DNA of 64,000 nt from Geomicrobium sp. JCM 19038 (GCF_000698125.1 NZ_BAXA01000002.1:248001-312000), one strand, 5' to 3'; positions 46,932 to 57,011 are shown, numbered from the stretch's first letter. A program made the numbers and translations. The notes: generated from the sequence alone by a model not told the origin.

Positions 46932-48494
46932 TTAAGACCTCAATTCATAAGCACATAGTGCTACTTCAATGGATAATCGTTGAAAGCAGTCTTCGTTCAG
47001 CTTACATCCGAGTAGGTGCTCAATTTTGGATAGCCTATGGTAAAGCGTCTGGCGTGCAATATTTAATCGTTCTGCTGTCTTTTGTTTTGAGCAATTGTTT
47101 TGCAAATATACGTTTAATGTAGCCAACAGTTCTTCTCGGTTTCGTACGTGATCAACATAAAGTCCCTTAAGTTGTTGCTGGATGAAGCGATCCAATTCGT
47201 CGTTGCTAATCGTTAGTAAGAGTTGATAAATTCCGAGCTCATCATAAAAGCAAGGCGTATGAAACGACGTATGATGAAGTTGAATTACAAGTTCCGATTC
47301 TCTAGATGCTTCTTTGACGTGATGTAATTTCGTCTTTCGGCTACTAAATGAAAAATGTAACGTGTCCAGCGCTTCCGTAGAAGACATTTTGCTCAGAAAA
47401 AAATCATAAAAGTCTCTGTTGCATGCCTTTGATTCAATGATAAAAAGAATGATGGTATCATGAAGGATTGTAATAAAGATAGGTATTGCCTTTTGTTCAA
47501 ACAGAGAACGGATGCGTTGGATCATGTAATACTGATCGCTGTTTTCAACAACTGAATGACGGTGTTGTACTTTGCAGATCCGGTAATAAAAAGGTGTTTG
47601 AACAGACGGGAAACGACGTTCAATTGTCGTGAGTATTTCTCGTTCATTACACGATCGATCGTTCATTAAATCCAAAATCCACCGATTACTTTGGAGGAGG
47701 GATTTCTCTTCATTGTAAGTACGGCGTAAAATCATTTGTGCAAGAGCAATCGAGGCACGGTCGAGAACGAGTTTTTCAAAAGACGTTACATCGGAGTGCT
47801 CAATTAGCAAATACCCCCAGGTTTGACCCATCGCTTCAATTTTTTGTACATAATACGTCTCACGATTAAATGTCCAATACGTTGATTCGAATTCATCATC
47901 ACGGTCCCGTTCTACATGTTGTTGAAGAAATTGAATGTCTTCTTTAGGTTTTACAGGTACACAATAAGGCATTTCGTTTTGTAAGGGTAGATAGACGAGT
48001 GGATACGGTATGGCTTCTTTAATTTTCTTTATAAGCTTGAGCGTTCCTTGTTTGTGCAATGTAAGTTTTTGGAATGATTTTGACAGTTCATCGAGTTCGA
48101 GCAATTGGTGGTGATGGCGATCGATGAGAAAAGCATGAATATCTTGAGTAAGATCAACAAATCGAACAACCTTATCGAAAACGATAATTGGAAATTGATG
48201 TTCATCTGCATAACGAACGACAGATGTCGGTACAGAGTGAATATGTGTACCTAATTCAAAACAAAGCGCGGTTGCGCCTTGATCGATGAGTCCTTTGACA
48301 TAATGGAGAGCATTGTCATTTTGAATACCCGCACCCGTGCTTAAGATTAATTCGTTACCGTGAATTAGTGATTCAAAGTTTGGTACATCAAGTATATGGA
48401 CCCAACGAATCGAGCGGTTGAGCCCCTTTTCACCACAAACGACTCGTGCTGTGTTGAAAAGGGGTCGAGTAAGAATCTCTTGCACAGAGATCAT
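46932..48494 (-). CDS. PucR family transcriptional regulator
   Basis: A 520-residue regulator with the N-terminal PucR domain (about 6-125, including RWVHILDVPNFESLI and GNELILSTGAG), a middle GGDEF-like fold, and a C-terminal PucR-type HTH (about 465-515, NNCSKQKTAERLNIARQTLY). PucR proteins control use of purines, amino acids or amines. It is divergent from the class III aminotransferase, which is its likely target. ATG follows AGGAGGCTAC. Confidence 0.9.
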   Translation of the reverse strand: MISVQEILTRPLFNTARVVCGEKGLNRSIRWVHILDVPNFESLIHGNELILSTGAGIQNDNALHYVKGLIDQGATALCFELGTHIHSVPTSVVRYADEHQFPIIVFDKVVRFVDLTQDIHAFLIDRHHHQLLELDELSKSFQKLTLHKQGTLKLIKKIKEAIPYPLVYLPLQNEMPYCVPVKPKEDIQFLQQHVERDRDDEFESTYWTFNRETYYVQKIEAMGQTWGYLLIEHSDVTSFEKLVLDRASIALAQMILRRTYNEEKSLLQSNRWILDLMNDRSCNEREILTTIERRFPSVQTPFYYRICKVQHRHSVVENSDQYYMIQRIRSLFEQKAIPIFITILHDTIILFIIESKACNRDFYDFFLSKMSSTEALDTLHFSFSSRKTKLHHVKEASRESELVIQLHHTSFHTPCFYDELGIYQLLLTISNDELDRFIQQQLKGLYVDHVRNREELLATLNVYLQNNCSKQKTAERLNIARQTLYHRLSKIEHLLGCKLNEDCFQRLSIEVALCAYELRS

Positions 48495-48607
48495 AAGTAG
48501 CCTCCTAAAGTGTCAAGTCTTTATCTATAAGATTAGACAACTTGTAAAAGGAAATCAATCAGAATATTTGGTATAGTTTGTGTAAAATAACGGATGGAGG
48601 CTTGAGC

Positions 48608-49965
48608 ATGAGTGACAAAACAATTGTGTCAAATGAGGAAATGGTCGAGAAAGATCGTCGTTTGCTTTGGCATCATATGACCCCTTATCAAGAGAATAGC
48701 GGAGCGATGATTGTTGATAAAGCAAAGGGAGCTTGGATTGAAGACCTTGATGGCAATCGCTTTTTAGATGCGATGGCTGGATTGTGGTGTGTAAATGCGG
48801 GCTATGGAAGAACGGAACTCGCTGAGGCGGCTTATGAGCAATTAAAGAAAATGCCTTTTTATCCACTGACACAAAGTCATCTGCCGGCAATTCGTCTTGC
48901 AGATCAATTAAATAAATGGCTTGGAGAAGAGTACCGCTTTTCATTCTCGAATAGTGGATCAGAAGCAAATGAAACCGCGTTTAAGATCGCTCGTCAATAT
49001 CATTACCAAAATGGTGATCAAGGACGTTATAAAGTCATCTCAAGATACCGTGCTTATCACGGAACAACACTTGGAGCATTGTCAGCTACGGGCCAACCGC
49101 AACGCAAGTATCGGTATGAGCCCTCGTTCCTGGATTTACTCATGTAACGGCACCTGATTCCTACCGTGTGCCTGCGGAGCATACTGAAGAAAGTTGGAGC
49201 AAGCATTGCGCCAATGAAATTGAACAAACCATTCGTTGGGAAAGACCAGAAACGGTTGCAGCAGTTATTATGGAGCCGATTATTACAGGCGGTGGCGTAC
49301 TTATGCCACATCCGTCTTATTTAAAGGAAGTTGAAGTCATTTGTAAGAAGTATGGCGTACTACTCATTATTGATGAAGTGATTTGTGGCTTTGGACGTAC
49401 GGGTAAGCCATTCACTTTTCAACATTACGACATTTCTCCAGACATCGTGACGATGGCTAAAGGAATTACGAGTGCGTATTTACCGTTATCGGCAACCGCA
49501 ATGAAGCCTTATTTATTTGAAGTATTTAAAGAAACTGGAGAAAACGATCATTTTAGACATGTGAATACGTTTGGTGGGCATCCAGCTGCTTGTGAGGTTG
49601 CGATTAAGAACCTTGAAATTATGGAAAAAGAGTCACTCGTTGAACAATCAAACGTACAAGGAACGAAGTTGCGAACTCAATTAGAGCCTCTTTTGCGTCA
49701 CCCACTCGTTGGTGACATTAGACAAAAAGGCTTGTTGCTCGGTATTGAGCTTGTCGAAGATAAGAAAACGAAAGTGCCAGCGGCCCCTGAAGTGATCGCA
49801 GATTTGATGAAGCGATGCAAACAAAAAGGATTAATTGTCGGGAAGAACTCTGACACGGTGAGTGGCTATCAAAATGTTATTGCGCTTTCACCACCACTTT
49901 CCATTACAGATGAAGATGTAACGTTTATTTCTACCACGATAAAACAAGTCTTTTCAATAGAGTAA
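48608..49965 (+). CDS. Class III PLP-dependent aminotransferase (omega-amino acid:pyruvate type; frameshifted)
   Basis: ATG 48608 follows GGAGG. The repaired 452-residue protein has the fold-type I features of class III enzymes: AMAGLWCVNAGYGR (near residue 57), FSNSGSEANETAFKIAR (near 115), IIDEVICGFGRTG (near 260) and the PLP-binding Lys in TMAKGITSAYLPL (near 287). The frame breaks near 49123; one extra C restores YEPLVPGFTHVTAPDSYR. Relatives use beta-alanine, GABA, taurine or putrescine. Divergent from a PucR regulator. Confidence 0.9.
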
Positions 49966-49974
49966 GGTAAAAGG

Positions 49975-50010
49975 AGTGCTGTGGTCATAGTCACAGCATT
50001 CTTTTTTTTT
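49975..50010 (+). terminator. Rho-independent terminator
   Basis: A GTGCTGTG/CACAGCAT stem is followed by a run of nine T. Confidence 0.9.
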
Positions 50011-50091
50011 GATGGAGCCACAAATAATGATAGATTTTTTAGCAAAGAAAATTTAGAATATTAAGTATAAAATAAGTGAGGAGTGTTTGTG

Positions 50092-51039
50092 ATGACATTA
50101 GATCCTACGGTAAAAGCTATTTTAGAGGAGATGGAGAAACAAGGTTTACCAGGGCTAGAAATGTTAAGTCCTGAAGAGGCTAGAGTGAACCGTAGAATTG
50201 GTACTGATGATGGTCAAGTCGTTGAAGAAGTGAATCGAGTAGAGAACTTGTCTTTCGAAAGTGAAGGGTACACGATTCCAGTGCGAGTTTATCAACCAGA
50301 AGGTACAACCCCTCAACCTGTACTCCTTTACTTTCATGGTGGGGGCTGGGTGCTTGGTGATTTAGATTCCCATGACCCAGTATGTCGTCGGATTGCAAAT
50401 GCAAGTCAGTCGACCGTTATTTCAGTGGAGTACCGGCTTGCTCCAGAATATCCGTTTCCTGCTGCAGTTTATGATTGTTACAATGCCGTCTATTGGGTAA
50501 GAGAGCAAGCAGAGATCCTTGGCATCGATAAAGAGAGAGTTGCCGTTGGTGGAGACAGTGCTGGTGGCAATCTAGCAGCGGTAGTCACACATTTGTTAAA
50601 AGAAAGAAACGAAACGTTACCGGTGTATCAATTGCTAATCTATCCATCGGTTGATTTTACAAAAAAGTATCCATCTGATGAGAAGAACAAGGAAGGCTTG
50701 TTCTTAACGGGAGAGGCAATGAGTTATTTTCGTAAGCACTATTTGAGTCAGAAAGAGGATAAGTTTAATCCACTTGCTTCTCCAATGGTACGTGATGACG
50801 TGACGGGGTTACCGCCAGCGCATATTATCACAGCAGAGTATGACCCGCTTCGAGATCAAGGTGAGGCGTATGCTACGCGATTGAAAGAAGCTGGCAATGA
50901 GGTTACGTACATTGATTATAAAGGGATGGTCCATGGATTTATCAGCATGGCAAATCTTGTTCCACAAGGTGCAGAGGCATTAACAGAAGTAGGACGAGCT
51001 CTTCAAGCTCGTTTTAATGAAGTGAAAGCAGGAAAATAA
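50092..51039 (+). CDS. Alpha/beta hydrolase, hormone-sensitive-lipase family esterase
   Basis: ATG 50092 follows GAGGAG. The 315-residue protein has the oxyanion motif YFHGGGWVLGD (near residue 78), the nucleophile elbow GGDSAGGNLA (near 150, catalytic Ser), catalytic Asp in AEYDPLRDQ (near 250) and His in MVHGFISM (near 280). Members hydrolyse short-chain esters in the cytoplasm. It stands alone between terminators. Confidence 0.93.
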   Translation: MTLDPTVKAILEEMEKQGLPGLEMLSPEEARVNRRIGTDDGQVVEEVNRVENLSFESEGYTIPVRVYQPEGTTPQPVLLYFHGGGWVLGDLDSHDPVCRRIANASQSTVISVEYRLAPEYPFPAAVYDCYNAVYWVREQAEILGIDKERVAVGGDSAGGNLAAVVTHLLKERNETLPVYQLLIYPSVDFTKKYPSDEKNKEGLFLTGEAMSYFRKHYLSQKEDKFNPLASPMVRDDVTGLPPAHIITAEYDPLRDQGEAYATRLKEAGNEVTYIDYKGMVHGFISMANLVPQGAEALTEVGRALQARFNEVKAGK

Positions 51040-51044
51040 AAGAG

Positions 51045-51086
51045 AGAAGCAAGGGTAGGCGTGATCAACTTACCCTTGCTTCTTTA
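51045..51086. terminator. Terminator between the esterase and DUF3021 genes
   Basis: A 13-bp stem, AGAAGCAAGGGTA/TACCCTTGCTTCT. It overlaps the last codons of the convergent DUF3021 gene. Confidence 0.75.
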
Positions 51087-51480
51087 ATGATTGATTGAGT
51101 TTGTTTTCCATTCGTTTGTAGTATAGGTAGAAACAAAACCAATGAATACAATAGAGGATTGTAAATGTACTAATTGCAATCGCGACGGCTGTCGTGCTAA
51201 TTGGGAACCAACCTACAGCATAAGCAATCGTAAACCAAACGACAATAGACAGAGCATAGTGAATTGCCGTAGCCGATAATAAGCTCATCGATTCATTTTC
51301 AAAAATAAGTGCAGAGATTGCGAAGTAAATGCCCATTAATATGCTGCCAAGCATTTGCGTCCAAAGGTAATGAGAACTTGGATTAATATCATTTATCATG
51401 AGAATCGTTAAAGCAATAAACATAATGAATCCACCAGCTGCAATCCCAGCTAGTATTCGAAAGAATAATTCACGAATCAT
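51070..51480 (-). CDS. DUF3021 membrane protein, likely partner of the LytTR regulator
   Basis: A 136-residue protein with four membrane segments (about 7-30, 40-60, 68-90, 98-120) and a short basic tail. It matches DUF3021, which is found beside small LytTR regulators. It starts four bases after the regulator's stop, so the two are one operon. In LytTR systems of streptococci the small membrane protein holds the regulator inactive. The same role here is inference. Confidence 0.8.
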   Translation of the reverse strand: MIRELFFRILAGIAAGGFIMFIALTILMINDINPSSHYLWTQMLGSILMGIYFAISALIFENESMSLLSATAIHYALSIVVWFTIAYAVGWFPISTTAVAIAISTFTILYCIHWFCFYLYYKRMENKLNQSLKKQG

Positions 51481-51484
51481 AGCG

Positions 51485-51940
51485 TCATCCTTCCAACAAT
51501 TTCTGACGTAGTGGCTTTACATATTTGCGTGATACATACTCTTTTTCACCAGACTTAAAAAACACACAGAGATTTCCGTTAAAAGAGACTTCGAAGCGTT
51601 CAATTTGATTTAAGTTTCCAAGAACGGACTTTGAAAATCGTATGAACTGGTGCGAGGCGAGCTGCTCTTCAAGTTCATAAAGCTTCTGTTTAATTTCCGC
51701 ACGTTCCCCTGCAAATACTGCAAACACTTTCCGTTCTTCAGCAACAATATAGTCAATTGTTTTTGGTTCAAGAACAATTGAGGAATCATCGGTTTCAGCA
51801 ATAATTCTTCGTTGTGTCGTTGGTTCTTGATAGTCATGCACATGCTTTATAAATGATTCGACTTGATTGGACCATTCTTTCGCATGAATCGTCACACTCG
51901 TATCATTGTGCTTTGAATCTAAGTCTAGCTCGATGCGCAT
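51485..51940 (-). CDS. LytTR family DNA-binding protein
   Basis: ATG 51940 lies nine bases after AGAGGTG; GTG 51952 lies too close to that site. The 151-residue protein has a short N-terminal part and a LytTR domain (about 50-150), with IDYIVAEERKVFAVF, HQFIRFSKSVLGNLNQIERFE and KEYVSRKYVKPLR. There is no receiver domain. It is probably controlled by the DUF3021 membrane protein. Paired direct repeats of the LytTR type lie about 115-150 bases upstream. Confidence 0.87.
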   Translation of the reverse strand: MRIELDLDSKHNDTSVTIHAKEWSNQVESFIKHVHDYQEPTTQRRIIAETDDSSIVLEPKTIDYIVAEERKVFAVFAGERAEIKQKLYELEEQLASHQFIRFSKSVLGNLNQIERFEVSFNGNLCVFFKSGEKEYVSRKYVKPLRQKLLEG

Positions 51941-52053
51941 ATGGTCGATCACCTCTTAGTATTTTCGCATCTATCTTATGTCGAACGTTATGTACATGAC
52001 TGAAAGATCATCTAGAGGACATAAGTGGTCGAAATTGATGGATTAGATGTCTA

Positions 52054-52088
52054 TACATAGTGTAAGGAATATTCATACATAGTGAAAG
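52054..52088 (-). promoter_or_regulatory. Direct repeat, likely LytTR operator
   Basis: TACATAGTGTAAG (52054-52066) and TACATAGTGAAAG (52076-52088) are direct repeats with a 22-bp period, two helical turns. The ten-base cores ATAGTGWAAG are separated by 12 bp, the layout of AgrA/LytTR sites. They lie upstream of the LytTR gene. Confidence 0.55.
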
Positions 52089-52216
52089 ATAATTTTGAAT
52101 TCCTAGAAATAGGTCTTTAATCTAGTTATGAGCTCTATTATTTGAATAACGGTCATTTTTCAGGATGTTTTAATGATAAAATCTATAATATAGAGCTATG
52201 ACCTGCATCAAATCTA

Positions 52217-52245
52217 TTGAACTAGTTAGATAATAATGGTAAATT
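52217..52245 (+). promoter_or_regulatory. Candidate promoter of the YesN-like regulator
   Basis: TTGAAC, a 17-bp spacer, TAAATT, about 50 bases before the start codon. The region 51953-52274 otherwise has no gene. Confidence 0.4.
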
Positions 52246-52298
52246 AGTAGCAATAAAAGTATAAGTAAACACACATGGTAGAAAAGGAATTGATAATT

Positions 52299-53792
52299 GT
52301 GAGCACCCAGTTTGTCGTTGCGGATCGAGATCAAAATGACCGAATTGGAATGAAATGGGTCATTGAAACCATGGATGACCAACATTTTGTGCGCAATTTT
52401 ACGACGACTTATGATGAGACCGTTGTGATGTTAGCCCAAAATGAAGCGGATATTGTGATTATAGAGTTAGATATGATTGCAACCGAAGATCATGAAGGCC
52501 TCGCAAGTGCGATCGCTCGTTTTCAAGGTACAATCATCGCAGTAGCTTCAATGGCCAATTTCGAGGCAGGAAAGTGTGCGGTTGAAATTGGAGCAAAGGC
52601 ACTACTTCGTAAACCTGTTCAAGCAGATGATTTAAAGCGTGCCGTTTCCACAGTAACGAAGCGGAACTCGCATAGGATACAAACGAGCTCTCAACTGCCA
52701 TCACTTTCAAAACGAGAGCGAGTATTGCAACAAATTTATGGCAAAGAGATACAAAGCGAACTCGAATTTAGTATGCTGATGTTTCGAACGCGTAATCGAG
52801 AGACTGTGTCACTCATTGAATATGTATTGCAGTTGAGTGCTTTACAGCCGTTCACTCACACGATTACATGTACGGAAGATAGCGTATTCGTAATTATTGA
52901 TCAACAATCAACGAAAACGTACAATCTACCGAATGAATGTCTGAACGCATGGCCGTATTATGATCACAACCCACTCGTTGTCAGCTATTTCGTTTCAACG
53001 GGCAAAAACACCTATCATCAAGGATACTTGTCATGCCAACATGTGAACTTGCAAACATACTTTAGCGGTGAAGGAAAAGTGTTATTTGCAAACCAATTAA
53101 AAAGCGATCAACGCTTTGATTTCCCTTTTCTTACGATTGAAGATCATCGTCTTCTACTTTCATTCATTCAACATCGAGATGAATTTAGTTTTATCGAGTG
53201 GTGTAAAGCATGGCTTTATACGTATGAAGAAGAAGGTCGCAGTTTATTATTTACGAAAAAGCGGACAGCGGTCTGTATTGAATTTTTATACTATGAATTA
53301 GATTCATCGATTACAAAGGACGGGGAAACTGGCGTTCAATTAGCTACAAAAGTACAAGAAATTGGTCACGTCGATCATGCAGAGCAAATCCTATCAATAC
53401 TCACAGAATCATTTCAAATGATCGTACAGTTACAAGCAAATGAAAAGACGACCATTAGTGTTGAAATTGTCAAATCTGCGCTTCATTATATGAAGTCTCA
53501 ATATAACAATCCGTTGCTCACCTTAAAGGATGTTGCGGACTATGTTGATCGAAATCCATCCTATTTAGGACAATTATTTGTTCAACATGAACAAGGAACG
53601 TTCCGTCAAGTGCTGAGAGATTTTCGATTAGATGCTGCTAAGAAGAAGTTAACGATGACCAGGCAATCTGTAAAACAACTTGCCTATGATGTAGGATATC
53701 GTGATCCGAATTACTTTAGTCGACAATTTAAAGACAAGACAGGTTTATCTCCGCGAGCATACCGAGATGAACATAAAGAGCCCCGCTCCTGA
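52299..53792 (+). CDS. Response regulator with AraC-type HTH (YesN-like)
   Basis: GTG 52299 is chosen as it lies ten bases after AAGGA and starts the receiver domain directly; ATG 52275 is in frame but has no ribosome binding site. Of 497 residues, about 1-115 are a receiver-like domain, with a possible phospho-acceptor Asp in IIELDMI and the conserved Lys in LLRKPV. The acidic pair after strand 1 reads DRD. A long middle region follows, then two HTH motifs of the AraC type (about 395-490, LKDVADYVDRNPSYLGQLF and RDPNYFSRQFKDKTG). No sensor kinase is next to it. Target unknown. Confidence 0.85.
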   Translation: MSTQFVVADRDQNDRIGMKWVIETMDDQHFVRNFTTTYDETVVMLAQNEADIVIIELDMIATEDHEGLASAIARFQGTIIAVASMANFEAGKCAVEIGAKALLRKPVQADDLKRAVSTVTKRNSHRIQTSSQLPSLSKRERVLQQIYGKEIQSELEFSMLMFRTRNRETVSLIEYVLQLSALQPFTHTITCTEDSVFVIIDQQSTKTYNLPNECLNAWPYYDHNPLVVSYFVSTGKNTYHQGYLSCQHVNLQTYFSGEGKVLFANQLKSDQRFDFPFLTIEDHRLLLSFIQHRDEFSFIEWCKAWLYTYEEEGRSLLFTKKRTAVCIEFLYYELDSSITKDGETGVQLATKVQEIGHVDHAEQILSILTESFQMIVQLQANEKTTISVEIVKSALHYMKSQYNNPLLTLKDVADYVDRNPSYLGQLFVQHEQGTFRQVLRDFRLDAAKKKLTMTRQSVKQLAYDVGYRDPNYFSRQFKDKTGLSPRAYRDEHKEPRS

Positions 53793-53820
53793 ATTTGAAT
53801 GGAACGGGGATTGTTCATTT
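53781..53820 (+). terminator. Probable terminator
   Basis: A CCCCGCTCC/GGAACGGGG stem with one mismatch overlaps the end of the YesN-like gene. The T run is weak. Confidence 0.45.
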
Positions 53821-53926
53821 GGGTGTATAGTTAGAGGGAAATACAACGACTGAGAGAGTCGACTTAGGAAAAATAGGTTGCTTTAGAATTGGTAGTAGTG
53901 GTGTACGCTATAAAAGGTAAGAAAAG

Positions 53927-54304
53927 TTACGATGAGGTGATTGTTTCTGAAGGGTTGACGGGCTTTGTGTGTTCAGTAGAATCATCATACTTTAACTTGA
54001 GGAATCTTACGTCATCACCGATGATCTCTGTTATAAACACTCGTTCACCGTCTTCATTGACGTAATTGCGAGTCTGTATTCTACCGATGACTGCTATGAG
54101 CGCTCCTTTGTGGCAATAATGGGCGGTTGATTCTGCTTGCTTACGCCAAACTGTACAAGGAACAAAATCAACATCAAACTCTCCTTTTGCATTTCGGTAG
54201 CGTCTTTGAATCGCTAGAGAGAGTTTTACATAGGGCACGCCTGCATGTGTTACTTGTAAATTAGGATCCTTTGTCATCCTGCCAATGAGTGATACTTGAT
54301 TCAA
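53927..54304 (-). CDS. Single-stranded DNA-binding protein (short SsbB-like)
   Basis: TTG 54304 is chosen because GGAGGT lies nine bases upstream and the protein then begins MNQVSLIGRMTKDPNL, as in SSB proteins; the longer open frame is not supported. The 125-residue OB-fold protein has KLSLAIQRRYRN, DFVPCTVWRKQAE and IAVIGRIQTRNYV. It lacks the acidic DDDIPF-type tail of the main SSB. It thus resembles Bacillus SsbB (YwpH), which acts in transformation. The shorter form and solitary position support this, but competence control is not shown. Confidence 0.85.
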   Translation of the reverse strand: MNQVSLIGRMTKDPNLQVTHAGVPYVKLSLAIQRRYRNAKGEFDVDFVPCTVWRKQAESTAHYCHKGALIAVIGRIQTRNYVNEDGERVFITEIIGDDVRFLKLKYDDSTEHTKPVNPSETITSS

Positions 54305-54454
54305 TACGGCATACCTCCAATTCATTTCTAGTAATGGTTCTAGAGCCTCCTTTCTGCTGTATTCTAAATGTAGCATAAGACCTTTAGTTATACCATCCCT
54401 ATTATTTGCATTATTCAAAAAATATTTCGACAAAATGATTTTTACACTCCTTAA

Positions 54455-54483
54455 TTTTTCTAGTAAGTTCGCTGTGCTATACT
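54455..54483 (+). promoter_or_regulatory. Promoter of galU
   Basis: TTTTTC, a 17-bp spacer, TATACT, with TGTGC giving an extended -10. About 37 bases before the start. Confidence 0.45.
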
Positions 54484-54519
54484 GTTCATACATGCTTCAT
54501 GTGTGGAAGGAGAAGATCA

Positions 54520-55380
54520 ATGAAAGTTAAAAAGGCAGTTATCCCTGCAGCTGGACTCGGTACTCGATTTTTGCCAGCTACGAAAGCTTTACCGAAAGAA
54601 ATGCTCCCTGTTGTTGACAAACCAACGATTCAGTACATAGTAGAAGAGGCGATTGAATCTGGTATAGAGGATATCTTAATCATTAGTGGACGTGGAAAAC
54701 GTGCAATCGAAGATCACTTTGATGTTTCTTATGAATTGGAACAAACGTTAGAGCGTACGGGGAAGTACGATCGACTTGAAGAAGTGAAGAAGATCTCAAA
54801 CATGGCTTCAATTCACTACGTCAGACAAAAGGAACCTAGAGGGCTTGGACATGCCATCGCTTGCGCTCGAACATTTATTGGTGATGAGCCATTTGCTGTC
54901 ATGCTCGGAGACGATATTGTCCGTTCCAACACGCCCTGTTTACAGCAATTGATGGAGATCTATGAAGAACAAGAGCGCTCGGTCTTAGGGGTTCAACAAG
55001 TACCTGACCATAAGGTTTCTAGTTACGGAATTGTTTCGTCACAAGAATCAGGAGAAGTTGTGAATGTGACAGATCTCGTGGAAAAGCCAAAAGTAGAAGA
55101 AGCACCATCAAATATGGCAATTATGGGACGTTACGTGTTAACACCGGAGATTATGCCGATTCTCGATACGATCCCCCCAGGTGCAGGAAATGAAATTCAA
55201 TTAACGGATGCAATTCGAGAACTCGTCAAAGTTCAAGAAGTTCTTGCTTACCAATTCGATGGCAAACGTTATGATGTTGGTGACAAATTAGGGTTTTTAC
55301 AAGCGACTATTGATTTTGCTTTAGAGCGAGAAGATTATCGAGAAGATCTTACGAACTACTTGCGTGATTTAAAACTATAG
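54520..55380 (+). CDS. galU: UTP--glucose-1-phosphate uridylyltransferase
   Basis: ATG 54520 follows GAAGGAGA. The 286-residue enzyme has the nucleotidyltransferase signature [18 protein letters not shown] (near residue 13), VMLGDDI (near 130), VTDLVEKP (near 190) and [12 protein letters not shown] (near 225). It makes UDP-glucose from UTP and glucose-1-phosphate for wall polymers and, with the Ugd encoded nearby, UDP-glucuronate. Terminators separate it from its neighbours. Confidence 0.95.
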   Translation: MKVKKAVIPAAGLGTRFLPATKALPKEMLPVVDKPTIQYIVEEAIESGIEDILIISGRGKRAIEDHFDVSYELEQTLERTGKYDRLEEVKKISNMASIHYVRQKEPRGLGHAIACARTFIGDEPFAVMLGDDIVRSNTPCLQQLMEIYEEQERSVLGVQQVPDHKVSSYGIVSSQESGEVVNVTDLVEKPKVEEAPSNMAIMGRYVLTPEIMPILDTIPPGAGNEIQLTDAIRELVKVQEVLAYQFDGKRYDVGDKLGFLQATIDFALEREDYREDLTNYLRDLKL

Positions 55381-55418
55381 AAAAAACCGAAGCCACAAAT
55401 AGGGGCTTCGGTTTTTTT
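55381..55418 (+). terminator. Rho-independent terminator
   Basis: An AAAAAACCGAAGCC/GGCTTCGGTTTTTT stem sits right after galU and can also end the convergent DUF4956 transcript. Confidence 0.92.
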
Positions 55419-56105
55419 AGTAATCAGGATTTGCCATACCGATGGAAACTTTTAAGTTTGCATTTAACTGGCGTATGGAATCAATAATATCTTTATCAGA
55501 CGTACCGTCTTTTGGAGTAATCATGTAAGTGAGCTGATACATTGTTCCTAAGTTTGTCGTTTCAACAGTCATTAGCTTATGGTCATGCAAATACGTATTA
55601 AATGTTTCATCAAATACATTCTCATAATGCATGTTCTCAGGAATTGTAATTCTCATTCGCTTCTGAACAGATTGTCCGCCACCGTAATCAATGACGTACA
55701 AGAAGTAAATAATGATTGATAAAGTAATTGTGAAAAGTACTGCGAGCAAGTAAAACCCGAGACCTGAAGCAATACCTGTAGCCATACCGAAGAATATAAA
55801 GGCGATGTCTTTTGGATCATTCATTGCTGAACGGAAACGAATGATTGAAAATGCCCCGACTAAACCGAATGCAACAGCAATGTTATTGCCGATTACAATC
55901 ATGATAACCGAAACAACGATAGACATAATTACAATCGTATGTATGAATGATTGCGCATATCGAGAGCCTTTATGTGTTTTCTGATATAAGAAGGTAATGA
56001 TCATTGAAAGAACAAAGGTAAGTGCAATTGCCATAAACCCATCGATGATTGATGACTGGGTCTCATGTCGGTTAAGTTACGAAGTTCTTGTAAAAAACTA
56101 TCCAT
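55417..56105 (-). CDS. DUF4956 membrane protein (frameshifted near the N-terminus)
   Basis: ATG 56105 follows AAGGAGA. The frame breaks near 56066; one base (CCC run) joins MDSFLQELRNLTDMRP to QSSIIDGFMAIALTF, giving 229 residues. There are four membrane segments in the first 120 residues, the DUF4956 core GLVGAFSIIRFRSAMNDPKDIAF (shortened here: GAFSIIRFRSAM) and a soluble C-terminal domain. DUF4956 proteins occur next to VTC-domain proteins, as here, and may form a membrane complex with them. Function not established. Confidence 0.85.
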
Positions 56106-56160
56106 TCAAATTCTCCTTGATCAGTGTGAAGATTTTCATTCTTAGAACCAAGGGACCTTA

Positions 56161-56927
56161 CTATAGCAAGGTGCCCACAGGTTCAACAACTGGATTACGA
56201 GTGTATGGTTTCATGACACCGTTCGAAATATCAATACATGTGCAAAACTTCGATACGGATTTACGCTCACATTCATAATCACTTAACATACGTGACAACC
56301 AAAATGGCACACTATTAGACACTTTCACTTCCATAATGACCATATTCGGATCTACAAACAAATCACCATCAGGACCGTCTTCAATTTGAAGATTATGCTA
56401 CGCGTCATTAAATTAAAGTCAAACGTAACACGTAGATCGGGTTCATCTATACCTGCTAATGCTTGACGGTCGTAACTGACGACAACAGAAGGTTTTAGTT
56501 CATATAATGAGCTAAATGCTGAAACCTCACCTAAGATTTGCGGATTAGAAACGTTGTAGTTTTCGCGATTGTTAGCGTTGTTGTAAACATAATCATACGC
56601 ATCTTTAAGCGTAATTAACGTACGTCGTTTGTTTACCACTCGATTGTACTTTTGTTTAATTTCTAAGAATGAAGTGCTGTTTAAATCAGAGTCCCCATAA
56701 ACCCTTAAACGAAGTTTCTGTCTGAAATTCAAGTTATTGCGCGTTTCATTGTATATTTTGTCATCGTCAGAATCAAAATAAAGGCTAACGATGTTATAAC
56801 AACCTTGTTCATCTCCATAAGGGTCGAACTTCATGCGTTTTTGTAATAGGGAAGTAACTTCCTCGTAAGTGGAGTAGGGGATCAAATATTTCAGTTCATA
56901 GCGCTGGAATATTTCTAATGCTTCCAA
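56161..56927 (-). CDS. VTC domain protein, polyphosphate polymerase-like (frameshifted)
   Basis: TTG 56927 lies nine bases after GAGGTGG. The protein follows the VTC fold of the CYTH/triphosphate tunnel superfamily: ELKYLIPYSTYEEV (near residue 11), YNIVSLYFDSDDDKIY (near 43), KLRLRVYGD (near 70), FLEIKQKYNRVVNKRR (near 87). The frame breaks near 56398; one base restores HNLQIEDGPDGDLFVDPNMVI and gives 255 residues. VTC4 in yeast makes polyphosphate. Bacterial VTC proteins next to DUF4956 are not well characterised. Confidence 0.87.
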
Positions 56928-57011
56928 CCTGTGTTCACCACCTCAAAATAACGATTCAACCGCTATTATATCATGTGTAAAAGCGGTTGTCCTTTGCAAT
57001 GTCTAATTCTG

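Noticed and set aside
54420-54460. ComK-type AT boxes upstream of the short ssb gene
   Set aside because: The AAAA/TTTT boxes have mismatches and the wrong spacing for a K-box pair; AT-rich DNA gives such matches by chance.
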